NCBI GenBank assembly: GCA_020636255.1 | Contig: JACJYE010000002.1 | Location: 372,001-436,000 of the forward strand | Reading direction: 5' to 3' | DNA length: 64,000 nucleotides | Source: Lewinellaceae bacterium | GTDB taxonomy: Bacteria; Bacteroidota; Bacteroidia; Chitinophagales; Saprospiraceae | In this document: piece after piece, positions 7,700 to 17,516 of the stretch | Position numbering within the stretch: the first letter of the stretch is position 1 | Layout of the letters: the number at the start of each line of letters is the position of its first letter | Program-made: the position numbers and the translations under genes | Notes under the pieces: generated by a model | Seen by the model: only the letters and a program-made list of their open reading frames with translations | What the model was told of the DNA's origin: nothing | Databases searched by the model: none

Positions 7700-10414
7700 T
7701 CAGCACCCCAACTGCCGTATAGCCTCTTCCAGGCTCTGTATCTTCGACTGCCCGTCGGCCATCTTCTGGCGTTCTTTGTCGACCACTTCTTTGGGCGCGC
7801 CGCTGACGAAACGTTCGTTGCTCAGTTTTTTATGCACCGAAGCGACAAACCCCTGATAATAGCTCAACTCCTTGTTCAGGCGCTCGCACTCTTCAGCGGT
7901 ATTGATCTCCTGCTGGAGCTCCAGGAAGAACTTATCCGTTCCGGAAAGGAAGGACACGGCGTTGTCTACTTCGCCCTTGGCGAGCTCCAGGCTTTCCAGG
8001 TTCGCCATCTTGATGATCATGTCGCGCAGGCCGGAGCGTTCGAGCAAATGCAGGGAGCCCGGGCTTTCCTGCACGAAAAGCCTCAGCTTATCTTTTGCCT
8101 TAATGCCTTTGTTGTTGCGAATTTCCCGCACATTGGCCACCACATCTTTGGCCTCCTCCACGCTGTTGATCAGGTTCTGGTCGTAAGGGGCCGCCTTCGG
8201 GAAAACACTGACGATACAGTCTTCGCCTTCGGCACGCTGCCGCAGCTGATGCCAGATCTCTTCCGTGACGAACGGCATGAATGGGTGCAGGACAACCATA
8301 AGCCGTTCGAACAGGCTGGTAACTTTTTCGTAGGTTTCCCGGTCGAGTGGCTGGCCGTATTCCGGTTTGATCATCTCGAGATACCAGCTGCAGAAATCGT
8401 CCCAGATGAGCTTATACAGCATCATGGCCGCATCGGAGAGGCGGAACTCCGCGAAGTTGGCATCGATCCTTTCAACGGCCTGGCTGAGTTTTTCCTCCAT
8501 CCATTCCCCGGCAAGCTTGTTGATAGGGCCCGCCTGCCCGTCGGACACTTCCCAGCCTTTGACGAGGCGCAGGGCGTTCCACATCTTGTTGCAGAAGTTG
8601 CGGCCCTGCTCGCAAAGACGGCTCTCGTTGATGATCTCCTTGGTATTGTTGTCAAAAGGCGCATCGAAAATGATGTCGTTGCCCGCAGCAGCGCTCGACA
8701 ACAGGCCGAAGCGGACGCCATCAGCGCCGTATTGGTTGATGAGTTCCAGCGCATCAGGCGAGTTGCCCAGCGACTTGCTCATCTTGCGGCGGTGAGAATC
8801 CCGCACCATGCCGGTAAAATACACGTGGTGGAAAGGCATGGCGCCTTTTTCCTTCACAAAATCCTCACCCAGCAGTTCCCCTGTCCATTCATAACCCATC
8901 ATGATCATGCGGGCCACCCAGAAGAAGATAATATCCCATGCCGTCACCAGCACGTTGGTCGGGTAGTAATACCGCAGTTCGTCCGGGTTCTCGAAGCCAT
9001 CGAAAACAGAGATGGGCCAAAGCTGCGACGAGAACCAGGTATCGAGTACGTCCTCATCCTGGCGCAAGTCTTCCATCTTAAGGCCGGGATCGTTCAACTC
9101 CTGGCGTGCCTGCGCCAATGCCTCCTGCGCCGTTTCGGCTACGAAAAGCTGATCTCCGTAATACCATGCCGGGATGCGCTGCCCCCACCACAACTGCCTG
9201 GAAATGCACCAGTCGCGGATATTGTCCTCGTTGAGCCAGCTGTTATACATATTCCAGAAATGCTCGGGGTGGAACTTCACCTCGCCGCTGCGCACCGCCT
9301 CAAGGGCTGTTTTAGCGAAACCCTTCATATCGACGAACCATTGCAGCGTGAGGCGCGGCTCGACAATAGCGTCGGTGCGCTCAGAGCGGCCGACCTTGTT
9401 CCGGTAGTCTTCCACCTTGACGATATGCCCCGCTTCCTCCAGGCCTTTGACGATCAGCTTCCGAGCCTTGAAGCGGTTTTCACCGATATACAACTGAGCG
9501 GCCTGGCTCATCGTACCGTCCTCATTAAGCGTATCGATCACATCCAGGCCGTGGCGCTGGCCGATCTCGTAGTCGTTGGGGTCGTGCGCCGGCGTGATCT
9601 TGAGGGCGCCGGTGCCGAATTCCATTTCCACATAATGGTCGGCGATAATGGGGATGGAACGGCCGATGAGCGGCACCAGCACGCGTTGGCCGCGCAGCGC
9701 GGCATAACGCTCGTCGTCGGGGTGCACGGCAATGGCGGTATCTCCCAGGATGGTTTCGGGGCGCACGGTAGCGATCGTCACCCATTCATCGGGCTTGCCC
9801 TCTACCTGATAGCGGACGTAATAGAGCTTGGAATTTTCTTCTTTATAGATCACCTCTTCATTCGACAGTACCGTTTTAGCCTCGGGGTCCCAGTTGGTCA
9901 TGCGCAACCCCCGGTATACCCGGCCGCTGCGATAGAGGTGTACAAAAGTGCGGATAACGGCAGCCGACAATTTCGGCTCCATGGTAAAGCGGGTGCGCTT
10001 CCAGTCGCAGGAGGCTCCCAGCCGCTTGAGCTGTTCGAGGATGATGCCGCCGTATTTATCCTTCCATTCGAAAGCATAATCCAGGAATTGTTCCCGCGAG
10101 ATATCCGATTTTTTAATGCCCCGCTCACGCAGCATCTTCACGACCTTGGCCTCGGTGGCGATGGAAGCGTGGTCGGTGCCGGGCACCCAGCAGGCGTTTT
10201 TGCCTTCCAGCCGTGCCTTGCGGATGAGGATGTCCTGGATGGTGTTGTTGAGCATGTGCCCCATGTGCAGCACGCCGGTCACGTTGGGTGGCGGGATTAT
10301 GATGGTAAAGGGTTCGCGTTCATCCGGTTCAGAGTGGAAATAGTCCTTCTCCATCCAGTAGTTGTACCAGCGTTCTTCCGTCTCCTGCGGGTTGTATCGA
10401 GTGGAAAGTTCCAT
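7700..10414 (-). CDS. valS: Valine-tRNA ligase
   Basis: This class I aminoacyl-tRNA synthetase charges tRNA(Val). The 904-residue protein carries the ATP-binding signature HMGH at residues 50-53 (PPPNVTGVLHMGH) and KMSKS at 544-548 (RKMSKSLGNSPD). The editing domain between them includes TVRPETILGDTA, GTGALKITPAHDP and DTWFSSQLWP. The C-terminus has the coiled-coil arm typical of ValRS (about residues 835-904, 'LNKELSYYQGFVASVHKKLSNE'). The length is normal for the family. It lies directly upstream of lnt. Confidence 0.97.
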   Translation of the reverse strand: MELSTRYNPQETEERWYNYWMEKDYFHSEPDEREPFTIIIPPPNVTGVLHMGHMLNNTIQDILIRKARLEGKNACWVPGTDHASIATEAKVVKMLRERGIKKSDISREQFLDYAFEWKDKYGGIILEQLKRLGASCDWKRTRFTMEPKLSAAVIRTFVHLYRSGRVYRGLRMTNWDPEAKTVLSNEEVIYKEENSKLYYVRYQVEGKPDEWVTIATVRPETILGDTAIAVHPDDERYAALRGQRVLVPLIGRSIPIIADHYVEMEFGTGALKITPAHDPNDYEIGQRHGLDVIDTLNEDGTMSQAAQLYIGENRFKARKLIVKGLEEAGHIVKVEDYRNKVGRSERTDAIVEPRLTLQWFVDMKGFAKTALEAVRSGEVKFHPEHFWNMYNSWLNEDNIRDWCISRQLWWGQRIPAWYYGDQLFVAETAQEALAQARQELNDPGLKMEDLRQDEDVLDTWFSSQLWPISVFDGFENPDELRYYYPTNVLVTAWDIIFFWVARMIMMGYEWTGELLGEDFVKEKGAMPFHHVYFTGMVRDSHRRKMSKSLGNSPDALELINQYGADGVRFGLLSSAAAGNDIIFDAPFDNNTKEIINESRLCEQGRNFCNKMWNALRLVKGWEVSDGQAGPINKLAGEWMEEKLSQAVERIDANFAEFRLSDAAMMLYKLIWDDFCSWYLEMIKPEYGQPLDRETYEKVTSLFERLMVVLHPFMPFVTEEIWHQLRQRAEGEDCIVSVFPKAAPYDQNLINSVEEAKDVVANVREIRNNKGIKAKDKLRLFVQESPGSLHLLERSGLRDMIIKMANLESLELAKGEVDNAVSFLSGTDKFFLELQQEINTAEECERLNKELSYYQGFVASVHKKLSNERFVSGAPKEVVDKERQKMADGQSKIQSLEEAIRQLGC

Positions 10415-10478
10415 ATAGCCTTAGCGGTTATCGGGGTAACCTCAAAAGCTAGCTATGGCGCCCTGCCGGTAAACGGCC

Positions 10479-10545
10479 AACCGAAAAGGCGCAGAGAACG
10501 TAGCCTTGTTGCATTGATCTTTGCGCCCTCTGCGCCTTTGCGGTT
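10479..10545. repeat. Hairpin repeat of the CCGCAAAGGCGCAGAG family
   Basis: AACCGAAAAGGCGCAGA (10479-10495) faces TCTGCGCCTTTGCGGTT (10529-10545), a 17-base stem with one mismatch. A close relative, with a T-tract, lies behind ftsZ (17527-17593). This copy sits behind the T9SS gene at 10592-11488 and before valS; it has no clear T-tract. Confidence 0.65.
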
Positions 10546-10591
10546 GATTGTCCGGCGGGCCCTTTCCAGGCAGGGGCTAATGAGGTAATCC

Positions 10592-11488
10592 CTAATCTCG
10601 GGTTATCAAAATTTTAAAGTGCTGCAAAGATAAATTTTTATTCGTTTCTACAGCCTGGAAAAGGTACATGCCGGGAGATAATTCGCCGGTATTGAGCATG
10701 TGTTCGCCTTTTTCGAAGGGCCCGTACTGGCCTGTCAACTGCCCCTGGATATTGAAGGCACGCAACACGACTGGCATGGAAAGTGGGTTGCTGAACTGAA
10801 GGGCGCCGCTGCTAATGGTGGGGAACAACTTCAGGGCTGCTTCGGCATTCGGTTCCGGTTCTACATCGGTGAGCTGGCAGCTGTACTCGAAATCGCAGGC
10901 CGGATCATCATCGGAATGGTAGAGCAGCTCCCCGCTTTTGCGGTAGCATTGCAACTGCCCGAGCGCATCGATGGCGATCAGGCCCCGGTTGATAGGGCCC
11001 AGCGTGCTGCCCACACCTTGTATCCAGGATTCTATGATCCCGTTCCGTGGTTTGAAGCAGATAACGCGATAGGTGTCGCTGCCCTGGCCCATCGTAACGA
11101 CGCTGTCCACCTGCAGGGTGACTTCGTCATTCAGGCCGACGTAGTTCAGCGTGATCTCTTCCCCGGCTTGCAGGCTGAAATCATAGAGCAGCCGCTCCTG
11201 CGACTGCTCCATATACACATACCACACCCGCTCGCCTTCCGTGCGTATGGCCAACTCGTACAACAGCGTATCTCCTACGCCAGGGATGTTGGCGTAATTG
11301 TAAAAGCGGGCATACTGCACGCCATTGATAGTCGTATCGCCACACATTACCTGCCGCATCGGCACCGGGCCGATAAAGCTGTTCAGCACGCCCTGCCAGG
11401 TGGCGTCGTTCGTGGGAAAAGATTGTGCCTGTGCCAGGCAGGGTAAAAGGGCAAAGCCCAGGTAAAGCATCATTAATTTTTTCATCAT
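10592..11488 (-). CDS. Secreted protein with T9SS type A sorting domain
   Basis: The 298-residue protein begins with a signal peptide (MMKKLMMLYLGFALLPCLAQA). Its last 80 or so residues fit a T9SS type A sorting domain: 'LKLFPTISSGALQF', 'LRAFNIQGQLTGQY', 'LNTGELSPGMYLFQAVE' and a basic end 'HFKILITRD'. The middle part (about residues 25-205) is beta-rich with no recognised catalytic motif; similar modules appear in many uncharacterised Bacteroidota cargo proteins. It is predicted to cross the outer membrane through the type IX system and be released or attached to the surface. The repeat at 11508-11577 lies just upstream. Confidence 0.85.
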   Translation of the reverse strand: MMKKLMMLYLGFALLPCLAQAQSFPTNDATWQGVLNSFIGPVPMRQVMCGDTTINGVQYARFYNYANIPGVGDTLLYELAIRTEGERVWYVYMEQSQERLLYDFSLQAGEEITLNYVGLNDEVTLQVDSVVTMGQGSDTYRVICFKPRNGIIESWIQGVGSTLGPINRGLIAIDALGQLQCYRKSGELLYHSDDDPACDFEYSCQLTDVEPEPNAEAALKLFPTISSGALQFSNPLSMPVVLRAFNIQGQLTGQYGPFEKGEHMLNTGELSPGMYLFQAVETNKNLSLQHFKILITRD

Positions 11489-11507
11489 TCAGGTGATTTT
11501 AATGGGT

Positions 11508-11577
11508 ATAAGAGCTTGTCTGGCGGCAACCCTTTTGGCTTTTTTTCTCTAAAAGTGGCCTCCAGGCAAGCACTAAG
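11508..11577. repeat. Inverted repeat of the AGAGCTTGTTTGGAGGCC family
   Basis: The left arm TAAGAGCTTGTCTGGCGGC (about 11509-11527) is matched by GCCTCCAGGCAAGCACTAA (about 11558-11576) with a few mismatches. The arms correspond to those of the element at 4460-4629, but the interior is much shorter (about 30 bases, T-rich). It lies between divergent genes. Confidence 0.6.
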
Positions 11578-11719
11578 ACGTTTCTCAACTCCTTTTCGTT
11601 GGGCTGCTTGTAGGGTAAAAGTAGCAATATGTGCCGTTAGGGAGTGGTTGCACGATTAGCTTTCCGGCCTTATGGCCTTCCAGTATTCACCCTTCCCGCA
11701 AAACCCCTATCTTCACCCC

Positions 11720-13156
11720 ATGAAGAGTAGGAAGACAATCCCCATGAAGGGGCAACCACGGGAAACCGTGCTGGCCAATATGGAAGCGATGAAAAGCAGC
11801 GACCCCAACTGGGCAGAAGGCCGCACCTGGAGCCTGGTCTATCACGTAGATGACGAACATCGGGCCCTCCTGCAACAAACCGCCCAGCTTTTTATTTCCG
11901 AAAGCTACGCCAACCCCTTCGCCGTCGAAAGTATCCAACAGATGGAACTCGACATCATCGGCATGGCGGCCCGCCTGCTCCATGGCGAGGAAGGCACTAC
12001 CGGCACCATGACCTCCGGAGGCACAGAAAGCATCTTGCTGACGCTTTACACGTACCGGGAGTGGGCGCGCAGCAATCGTACAGGAAAGAAAAAGAATGAG
12101 CTCGTTGCTCCTGCTACTATCCACCCCGCCTTTGAAAAAGCGGCCCACCTGCTGGGGCTAAAAGTGCGCAAAGTACCACTAGACAACCACTATCGCGCAG
12201 ATATCGAGGCAATGGAAAAACTGATCGGCCCCAAGACGCTGCTCCTGGCCGTTTCAGCGCCTGCCTACCCACACGGCACCCTCGACCCTATTGAAAAAGC
12301 CTCGGCCCTGGCGTTGCGCTATGGATTGCCCCTGCACGTCGACGCCTGCATCGGCGGCTTTTTCCTCCCATGGGTGGAAAAGCTGAACCCAGGTAGCATT
12401 CCTCCCTGGGATTTCCGGCTGGCCGGCGTTACTTCCATTTCCGCCGATACCCACAAATTCGGTTACGGCGCCAAAGGCAGCTCGGTGCTCCTCTTCCGAA
12501 GCATGAACCACCTGCGGCACCAGTTTTTCATCACTACCGACTGGCCCGGAGGTATTTATGCTTCTTCTACGCTGCTGGGCTCGCGTTCGGCCATTCCTAT
12601 TGCAACGGCCTGGGCCGCGATGCACAGCCTGGGCCAGGAGGGATACCAGAACATTACCCACAACATCATGGACGGTTGCGCCCGCCTGCGCGCCGGCATC
12701 GAAGCCATGCCTGAAATGGAAACCCTGGGCCAGCCCTGTATGAACATCCTGGCCTTTACCACCAGGCAAAATAAGCCCGACATTTTCGTCGTCGCCGACT
12801 TTTTGGAAGAAAAGGGGTGGATCGTCGACCGGCAGCAACGCCCGCACTCCATCCACCTTACGGTCATGCAACACAACCTGCCGGCCATTGGGCAATACCT
12901 CCACGACCTGAAAGCGGCGATCGCGTTCGCGCAAAAGAACCCACAGGCCAAAGCCCAGGGCAGCGCCGCCGTCTACGGCCTGATGGCCCGCATCCCCTTT
13001 CGTTCCCTGGTGGCTTCCAACGTCCGCCAGCTGTTCGAAGACCTCTATGCGCCGCCGGTAAAAGCGAAAACGGGCCGGCAGCCTGAGGGGAATAACCAGC
13101 AGATGCAAAACCCGCCTGCATGGATGGGATGGCTCAACCGCCTGTTGAGCAGGTAG
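11720..13156 (+). CDS. Sphingosine-1-phosphate lyase-like PLP-dependent enzyme
   Basis: This is a group II, PLP-dependent decarboxylase-fold protein of 478 residues. The lysine that should hold PLP is K246 in '[17 protein letters not shown]', which closely follows the motif of eukaryotic sphingosine-1-phosphate lyases (ADTHKYGYAPKGSS). '[13 protein letters not shown]' binds the cofactor phosphate and '[15 protein letters not shown]' holds the Asp that contacts the pyridine nitrogen. The family cleaves phosphorylated long-chain bases to an aldehyde and phosphoethanolamine. Many Bacteroidota make sphingolipids, so this substrate is plausible but unproven; a glutamate or tyrosine decarboxylase relative is the alternative. 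An in-frame ATG exists at 11672, but TATCTTCA just before 11720 resembles a promoter box and the family homology begins after the later start. Confidence 0.85.
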
Positions 13157-13253
13157 TAGGAGCAGGGCTGCCTTTTATTGCGGAATAACGGACGACGAAT
13201 GGCCAATAAGCTCTTCGTATTTCCTATATTTAGCATTAGCAAAAACGAGAACG

Positions 13254-14456
13254 ATGAACAGGCGAAAATTTGTAAAAGACAGCGTGCTGGCTGGCGCCGG
13301 GCTGGCCCTTAGCCTGCCTTCTGCCCGGGCTGCCCGGCAGCACATCTCTCCCAATGATGTGGTCAATATCGGCGTGATCGGGACTGGCGACCGCGGCGGC
13401 GGGCTCATCAGCATCCTGCAGTCACTGCCGGAATTCAAAGTAGTGGCCTGCTCCGATATCCTCCCCTTCCGGCTGCAACCCGCAGTGGAAAAGGCCGGCA
13501 AAGATTGCAAGGCCTACCCCAACTATAAAGACTTGCTGGCGGACAAAAACGTAGATGCCGTCATCATCGCCACGCCGCTTTCCATGCACTACGACATGGC
13601 CGTTGATGCGATCGACAGCGGCAAGCACATTTATTGCGAAAAGACGATGACGTACCAGGCCGACGAAGCGATCAAGCTGGCAGAAAAGGTGAAAACGTCG
13701 GGAAAAGTCTTCCAGGTAGGGCATCAGTACCGCTACCTGCCTATCTATCCGCAGGTCGCCAAGCTCATCCGCGATGAGCATATCGGTACCGTAACAAACA
13801 TCTATATACAGTGGAACCGCAACGGCGACTGGCGCAGGCCCGTACCAGACCCCCAGTACGAGCGCATCATCAACTGGCGCATGTATACGGAATACTCCGG
13901 CGGGCTGACGGCGGAGCTGCATTCCCACCAGGTAGACTTTGTCAACTGGGTCTTTGACAGCCATCCCATCAGGGCCGTGGGCTTCGGCGGTATCGATTTC
14001 TGGAAGGACGGCAGGGAGACCTTCGACAACGTAAACACCATCCTGGAATACCCCAACGGCATGAAGGTTAACCTCATCTCGCTGACCGCCAACGCCCATG
14101 AGGGCTATCTCTTCAAATTCAAAGGCAGCGACGGCACTATAGAACTATCCATGGACAAAGCCTGGATATACCCCGAACCCACCAGCCCGCAATGGGGTGA
14201 TGTGGACGGCGTAACAGGCGCTACCATCGAATCCATGAATGCGGGGAAAGGTATCCCCATCCACTACCTGAAAAAAGATGAATGGGAAGGCTCTCACTAC
14301 GCCCTGGCCGATTTTCACCGGTGCATCCTCAACAACAAGGAACCCTCTTCCAACGTCCGCACCGGCGCCCGGGCCGCCCTCAGCGTGCGTATGGCCATCG
14401 ATGCGCTGCGCGGCCGGGAGATGACATCCTGGAAGGAAGAATATGATAAGATCTGA
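13254..14456 (+). CDS. Tat-exported Gfo/Idh/MocA family oxidoreductase
   Basis: The 400-residue protein starts [20 protein letters not shown], a twin-arginine signal, so it is exported folded, probably with its NAD(P) cofactor. The Rossmann motif [11 protein letters not shown] follows at about residue 40. '[10 protein letters not shown]' holds the conserved EK pair of the family, '[14 protein letters not shown]' and '[19 protein letters not shown]' form the C-terminal substrate-binding domain. Members oxidise or epimerise sugars and inositols, and periplasmic Tat-dependent ones often act in glycan breakdown (GH109-like enzymes are related). The substrate cannot be told from sequence. It follows the lyase-like gene by about 100 bases. 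Confidence 0.92.
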
Positions 14457-14507
14457 CGCAGGAAGCTAACTTCACAAGCATTTTTTCACCAACTCAACCT
14501 ATACTTT

Positions 14508-14915
14508 ATGAGACTGATCCATTTACTCACCTGTCTCGGTTTCCTGCTGGTATTCAACACCGCTGAAGCACGGACGGCACACCGGATAACTCCGCCGGAA
14601 ACAAGGATAGAAAAAACGGAAAACAGCAGCGCTACACTGAGTAAAAAAGAGCAGCGCAAGCTGGAACGAAAGGAAAAAAAGGAAGCGCGTAAGCAGTTTC
14701 GCCAGCAAGTCAAGGCTTGGTTTAAAAACCTGCGTAGCACCATGGCCGACGACCTGCTGCTGATCATCATTATCGCCATCCTGCTACCACCTCTGGGGAT
14801 GTATCTGTACGAGGGCTCCGCCACCAACCGCTTCTGGATATCCCTCCTGCTCTGGCTCCTGTTCTACGTACCGGGGCTGATCTATACCCTGGTCGTCATT
14901 CTGGGTGAGAATTAA
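14508..14915 (+). CDS. Pmp3/YqaE-domain membrane protein with signal peptide and charged linker
   Basis: The 135-residue protein begins with a signal peptide (about residues 1-22, ending NTAEARTA), continues with a strongly charged helix rich in Lys, Glu and Arg ('SKKEQRKLERKEKKEARKQF', about 44-63) and ends with two transmembrane helices. The last part, 'AILLPPLGMYLYEG' and 'FWISLLLWLLFYVPGLIYTL', is the Pmp3/YqaE signature. Stand-alone Pmp3 proteins have about 50-60 residues and are stress-related membrane proteins; the extension with signal peptide and charged linker is a known layout in Bacteroidota. Its role here is unknown. Confidence 0.85.
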   Translation: MRLIHLLTCLGFLLVFNTAEARTAHRITPPETRIEKTENSSATLSKKEQRKLERKEKKEARKQFRQQVKAWFKNLRSTMADDLLLIIIIAILLPPLGMYLYEGSATNRFWISLLLWLLFYVPGLIYTLVVILGEN

Positions 14916-14966
14916 TACGATGTAAAACGTGGATCATCCCGGATTTCATTGAAGCCGGGTAGTTGC

Positions 14967-14996
14967 CCGATAACAGCCCGGCCGGGCTGTTATCGG
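14967..14996. promoter_or_regulatory. Perfect 30-base palindrome between convergent genes
   Basis: The sequence CCGATAACAGCCCGG and its exact complement are joined without a loop (centre GGCC). It lies between the ends of the Pmp3-domain gene and typA. No T-tract follows on either strand, so it is either a bidirectional, atypical terminator or a binding site for a dimeric protein. Confidence 0.5.
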
Positions 14997-15003
14997 TACT
15001 ACG

Positions 15004-15025
15004 TAGTGTTCAGAGCTTGTTTGGA
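15004..15025. repeat. Short repeat joining the TAGTGTTCA and AGAGCTTGTTTGGA motifs
   Basis: TAGTGTTCAGAGCTTGTTTGGA begins like the repeats at 48428, 50628 and 51131 and ends like the arms of the element at 4460-4629. It lies ten bases before the typA stop codon (3' side). Confidence 0.5.
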
Positions 15026-15034
15026 TAGCAGCGC

Positions 15035-16840
15035 TTATGCCAACGCACTGTTCTTCGCGCGCTTGCGTTCGTGTTCTTTCAGGTATATTTTCCTGAGGCG
15101 CAGCGAATGGGGCGTCACCTCCACGTATTCGTCTTCCTGTATGTATTCCAGCGCCTCTTCCAGGCTGAAACGTTTGGGCGGTACCAGGCGGAGCTTGTCG
15201 TCAGAACCTGAAGCCCGCATATTGGTCAGCTTTTTGGTCTTGATCAGGTTCACAACGAGGTCGCCGGGGCGGCTGTTCTCACCTACGACCTGGCCTTCGT
15301 AGACCTCATCGCCGGGTGCGACGAAGAATTTGCCGCGCTCCTGCAGGTTATTGATGCTGTAAGGAATGGCCGTTCCCGTTTCCAGCGCGATGAGCGAGCC
15401 GTTGATGCGGCCCGGGATGTCGCCCTTATGGGGTTGGAATTCCATAAATCGATGGGTCATAATGGCCTCGCCTGCAGTAGCGGTGAGCATCTGGCTGCGC
15501 AGGCCGATGATGCCCCGTGACGGGATCTCAAAGCGCAGCTGCACGCGCCCGGCTTTGGGTTCCATGTGCAGCATCATGCCTTTGCGGCGCGTCACCATAT
15601 CAATGGCCGTGCCCGACATTTCCTCCGGCAGGTCGATCGTCAGTTCTTCTACCGGCTCGTGCACGATACCGTCGATGCGCTTCATGATCACCTGCGGCTG
15701 CCCGATCTGCAGCTCATAACCTTCCCGGCGCATCGTCTCGATCAGCACCGAAAGGTGTAATACCCCACGGCCAAAAACGCGGAAAGTGTCGGCCGACCCC
15801 GTTTCCTCCAGGCGCAGCGCCAGGTTTTTTTCCAGTTCGCGCTCCAGGCGGTCCTTGAGGTGGCGGGAGGTGACGAACTTACCCTCCTTACCGAAAAACG
15901 GCGAGTCGTTGATCGTGAAGAGCATACTCATGGTAGGCTCGTCGATGGCGATGGTGGGCAGGGCCTCGGGCACATCCGGGCAGGCAATAGTATCGCCGAT
16001 CTCAAAACCTTCCACACCGAAAATAGCGCAGATCTCGCCGGCCTGTACTTCCTCTTTTTCCACCCGCTCAAAACCTTCGAACACAAAGAGGTTGCGGATG
16101 CGGTTTTTCTGCACCGAGCCGTCTTTCTTCATCAGAGAGACCTGCTGGCCGTTGCGCAAAGCACCGCGCTGCAGGCGCCCTACAGCGATCCGGCCGATAT
16201 AGGGCGAGTAATCCAGGGAGGTGACGAGCAATTGCGGCGTCCCCTGCGAGATCCTGGGCTCGGGGATGTATTCGACGATAGCATCCAGCAGAGGGATAAT
16301 ATCCTGGGTGGGCTGCCGCCAGTCGGTGCTCATCCAGCCATGTTTGGCCGAGCCGAAAATAGTGGGGAAGTCGAGCTGGTCTTCGCTGGCGTCAAGGCTG
16401 AACATCAGGTCGAACATAGCCTCCTGGACTTCATCCGGCGTGCAGTTCTCCTTGTCTACCTTGTTGACCACCACGATGGGTTTCAGGCCCAGCTCAATAG
16501 CTTTTTGGGTGACGAAGCGCGTCTGCGGCATAGGCCCTTCAAAGGCGTCCACCAGCAGCAGCACGCCGTCGGCCATATTGAGTACGCGTTCCACCTCGCC
16601 GCCAAAGTCGCTGTGGCCCGGCGTATCAATGATATTGATCTTGACGTCCTTATAATGGATCGAAACGTTCTTGGCCAGGATGGTAATGCCCCGCTCCCGT
16701 TCCAGGTCGTTGCTGTCCATGATCAGCTCGCCGGGCCGTTCGTGGTCTTTGAACAGCTTACCAGCCAGGATCATCTTGTCTACCAGCGTCGTCTTACCGT
16801 GGTCGACGTGGGCAATAATGGCAATATTTCTGAGTTGCAT
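15035..16840 (-). CDS. typA: Translational GTPase TypA/BipA
   Basis: The 601-residue protein is a ribosome-associated GTPase involved in 50S assembly and stress adaptation. The G motifs are clear: G1 AHVDHGKT at residues 10-17, G3 DTPGHSDFGGE and G4 VVNKVDKE. Domain II, the EF-G-like domains ('VQLRFEIPSRGIIGLRSQML') and the TypA-specific C-terminal domain ('PPKRFSLEEALEYIQEDEYVEVTP') follow in the usual order and length. It is transcribed alone from a promoter whose -7 box is at 16909-16916. Confidence 0.97.
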   Translation of the reverse strand: MQLRNIAIIAHVDHGKTTLVDKMILAGKLFKDHERPGELIMDSNDLERERGITILAKNVSIHYKDVKINIIDTPGHSDFGGEVERVLNMADGVLLLVDAFEGPMPQTRFVTQKAIELGLKPIVVVNKVDKENCTPDEVQEAMFDLMFSLDASEDQLDFPTIFGSAKHGWMSTDWRQPTQDIIPLLDAIVEYIPEPRISQGTPQLLVTSLDYSPYIGRIAVGRLQRGALRNGQQVSLMKKDGSVQKNRIRNLFVFEGFERVEKEEVQAGEICAIFGVEGFEIGDTIACPDVPEALPTIAIDEPTMSMLFTINDSPFFGKEGKFVTSRHLKDRLERELEKNLALRLEETGSADTFRVFGRGVLHLSVLIETMRREGYELQIGQPQVIMKRIDGIVHEPVEELTIDLPEEMSGTAIDMVTRRKGMMLHMEPKAGRVQLRFEIPSRGIIGLRSQMLTATAGEAIMTHRFMEFQPHKGDIPGRINGSLIALETGTAIPYSINNLQERGKFFVAPGDEVYEGQVVGENSRPGDLVVNLIKTKKLTNMRASGSDDKLRLVPPKRFSLEEALEYIQEDEYVEVTPHSLRLRKIYLKEHERKRAKNSALA

Positions 16841-16908
16841 AAAAAAGATTTAACACTTTCTGCACCGGAGAACAACACCTCCGGGAAGGTGGTTTCAAAA
16901 AGAAGCCG

Positions 16909-16916
16909 CAAAGGTA
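16909..16916 (-). promoter_or_regulatory. Candidate -7 box TACCTTTG for typA
   Basis: TACCTTTG on the minus strand, about 70 bases before the typA ATG, matches the Bacteroidota -7 consensus. No convincing TTTG -33 element was found at the expected distance. Confidence 0.5.
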
Positions 16917-17129
16917 CGGTTTTTTTAGATGGAGAGATAGGGGCCTTTGTTAAATGGAAGAGAAATTTTTGTAAAGACAGCCCCCAAAACACCAGCGGCC
17001 TCCCTCAACGAGGAAAGCCACTGCGATTTTGGATACATCAAGGACAATTAAGCATAACGAAAGGCCCATCTGCCCCCGGCCTCCGGGATTTCGAGACGCT
17101 CGACGTGCGACATGCTGACGTGCGACATA

Positions 17130-17399
17130 TTACCGCAACTCAAACCCCTGCACCGACTGGCTCCGGGTGAACGGGTTCGACACGAGGCCCACTTCAAGGG
17201 TGCAGTTCTCAAATTGGATAGCATACGTTTCCTTAACGATAGCGGGGTTTAGTTTTTCGTTGTTGACCAGGGCCTGGCCCAGAAAGGCGCCTACTTCTTT
17301 AAAGCCGAGCATGAGGCCCTTTACCGCTTCCAGTATATTGTTCTGCCCGGCGTTCAACAGGGCGACCGTAAGGGCTAATTTGATCTTTCGGTTGTTCAT
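17130..17399 (-). CDS. Small protein of unknown function
   Basis: This reading frame of 89 codons starts with ATG and encodes MNNRKIKLALTVALLNAGQ, a central amphipathic region ('NILEAVKGLMLGFKEVGAFL') and a polar C-terminus. I do not recognise a family and there is no signal peptide or transmembrane helix that is clearly predicted. It stands alone between the hairpin terminator behind ftsZ and the typA promoter, on the same strand as both. Its amino-acid composition looks like a real protein and no other frame competes, but it could still be spurious. Confidence 0.55.
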   Translation of the reverse strand: MNNRKIKLALTVALLNAGQNNILEAVKGLMLGFKEVGAFLGQALVNNEKLNPAIVKETYAIQFENCTLEVGLVSNPFTRSQSVQGFELR

Positions 17400-17516
17400 G
17401 TGGGATGGTGTTTATGGGTTCTTATCTCTTTATTCCGGGATTTTCGAAAACGTTACGCTTTCTTGTATAACTTATATACGTAAGACTTGTTCCTGACTGG
17501 ATTTTAAAATAGTGTT

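Noticed and set aside
7832..10588. 918-codon open frame on the plus strand
   Set aside because: It is the antisense shadow of valS; the protein is rich in His, Arg and Gln without any family features, whereas the opposite strand is a complete ValRS.
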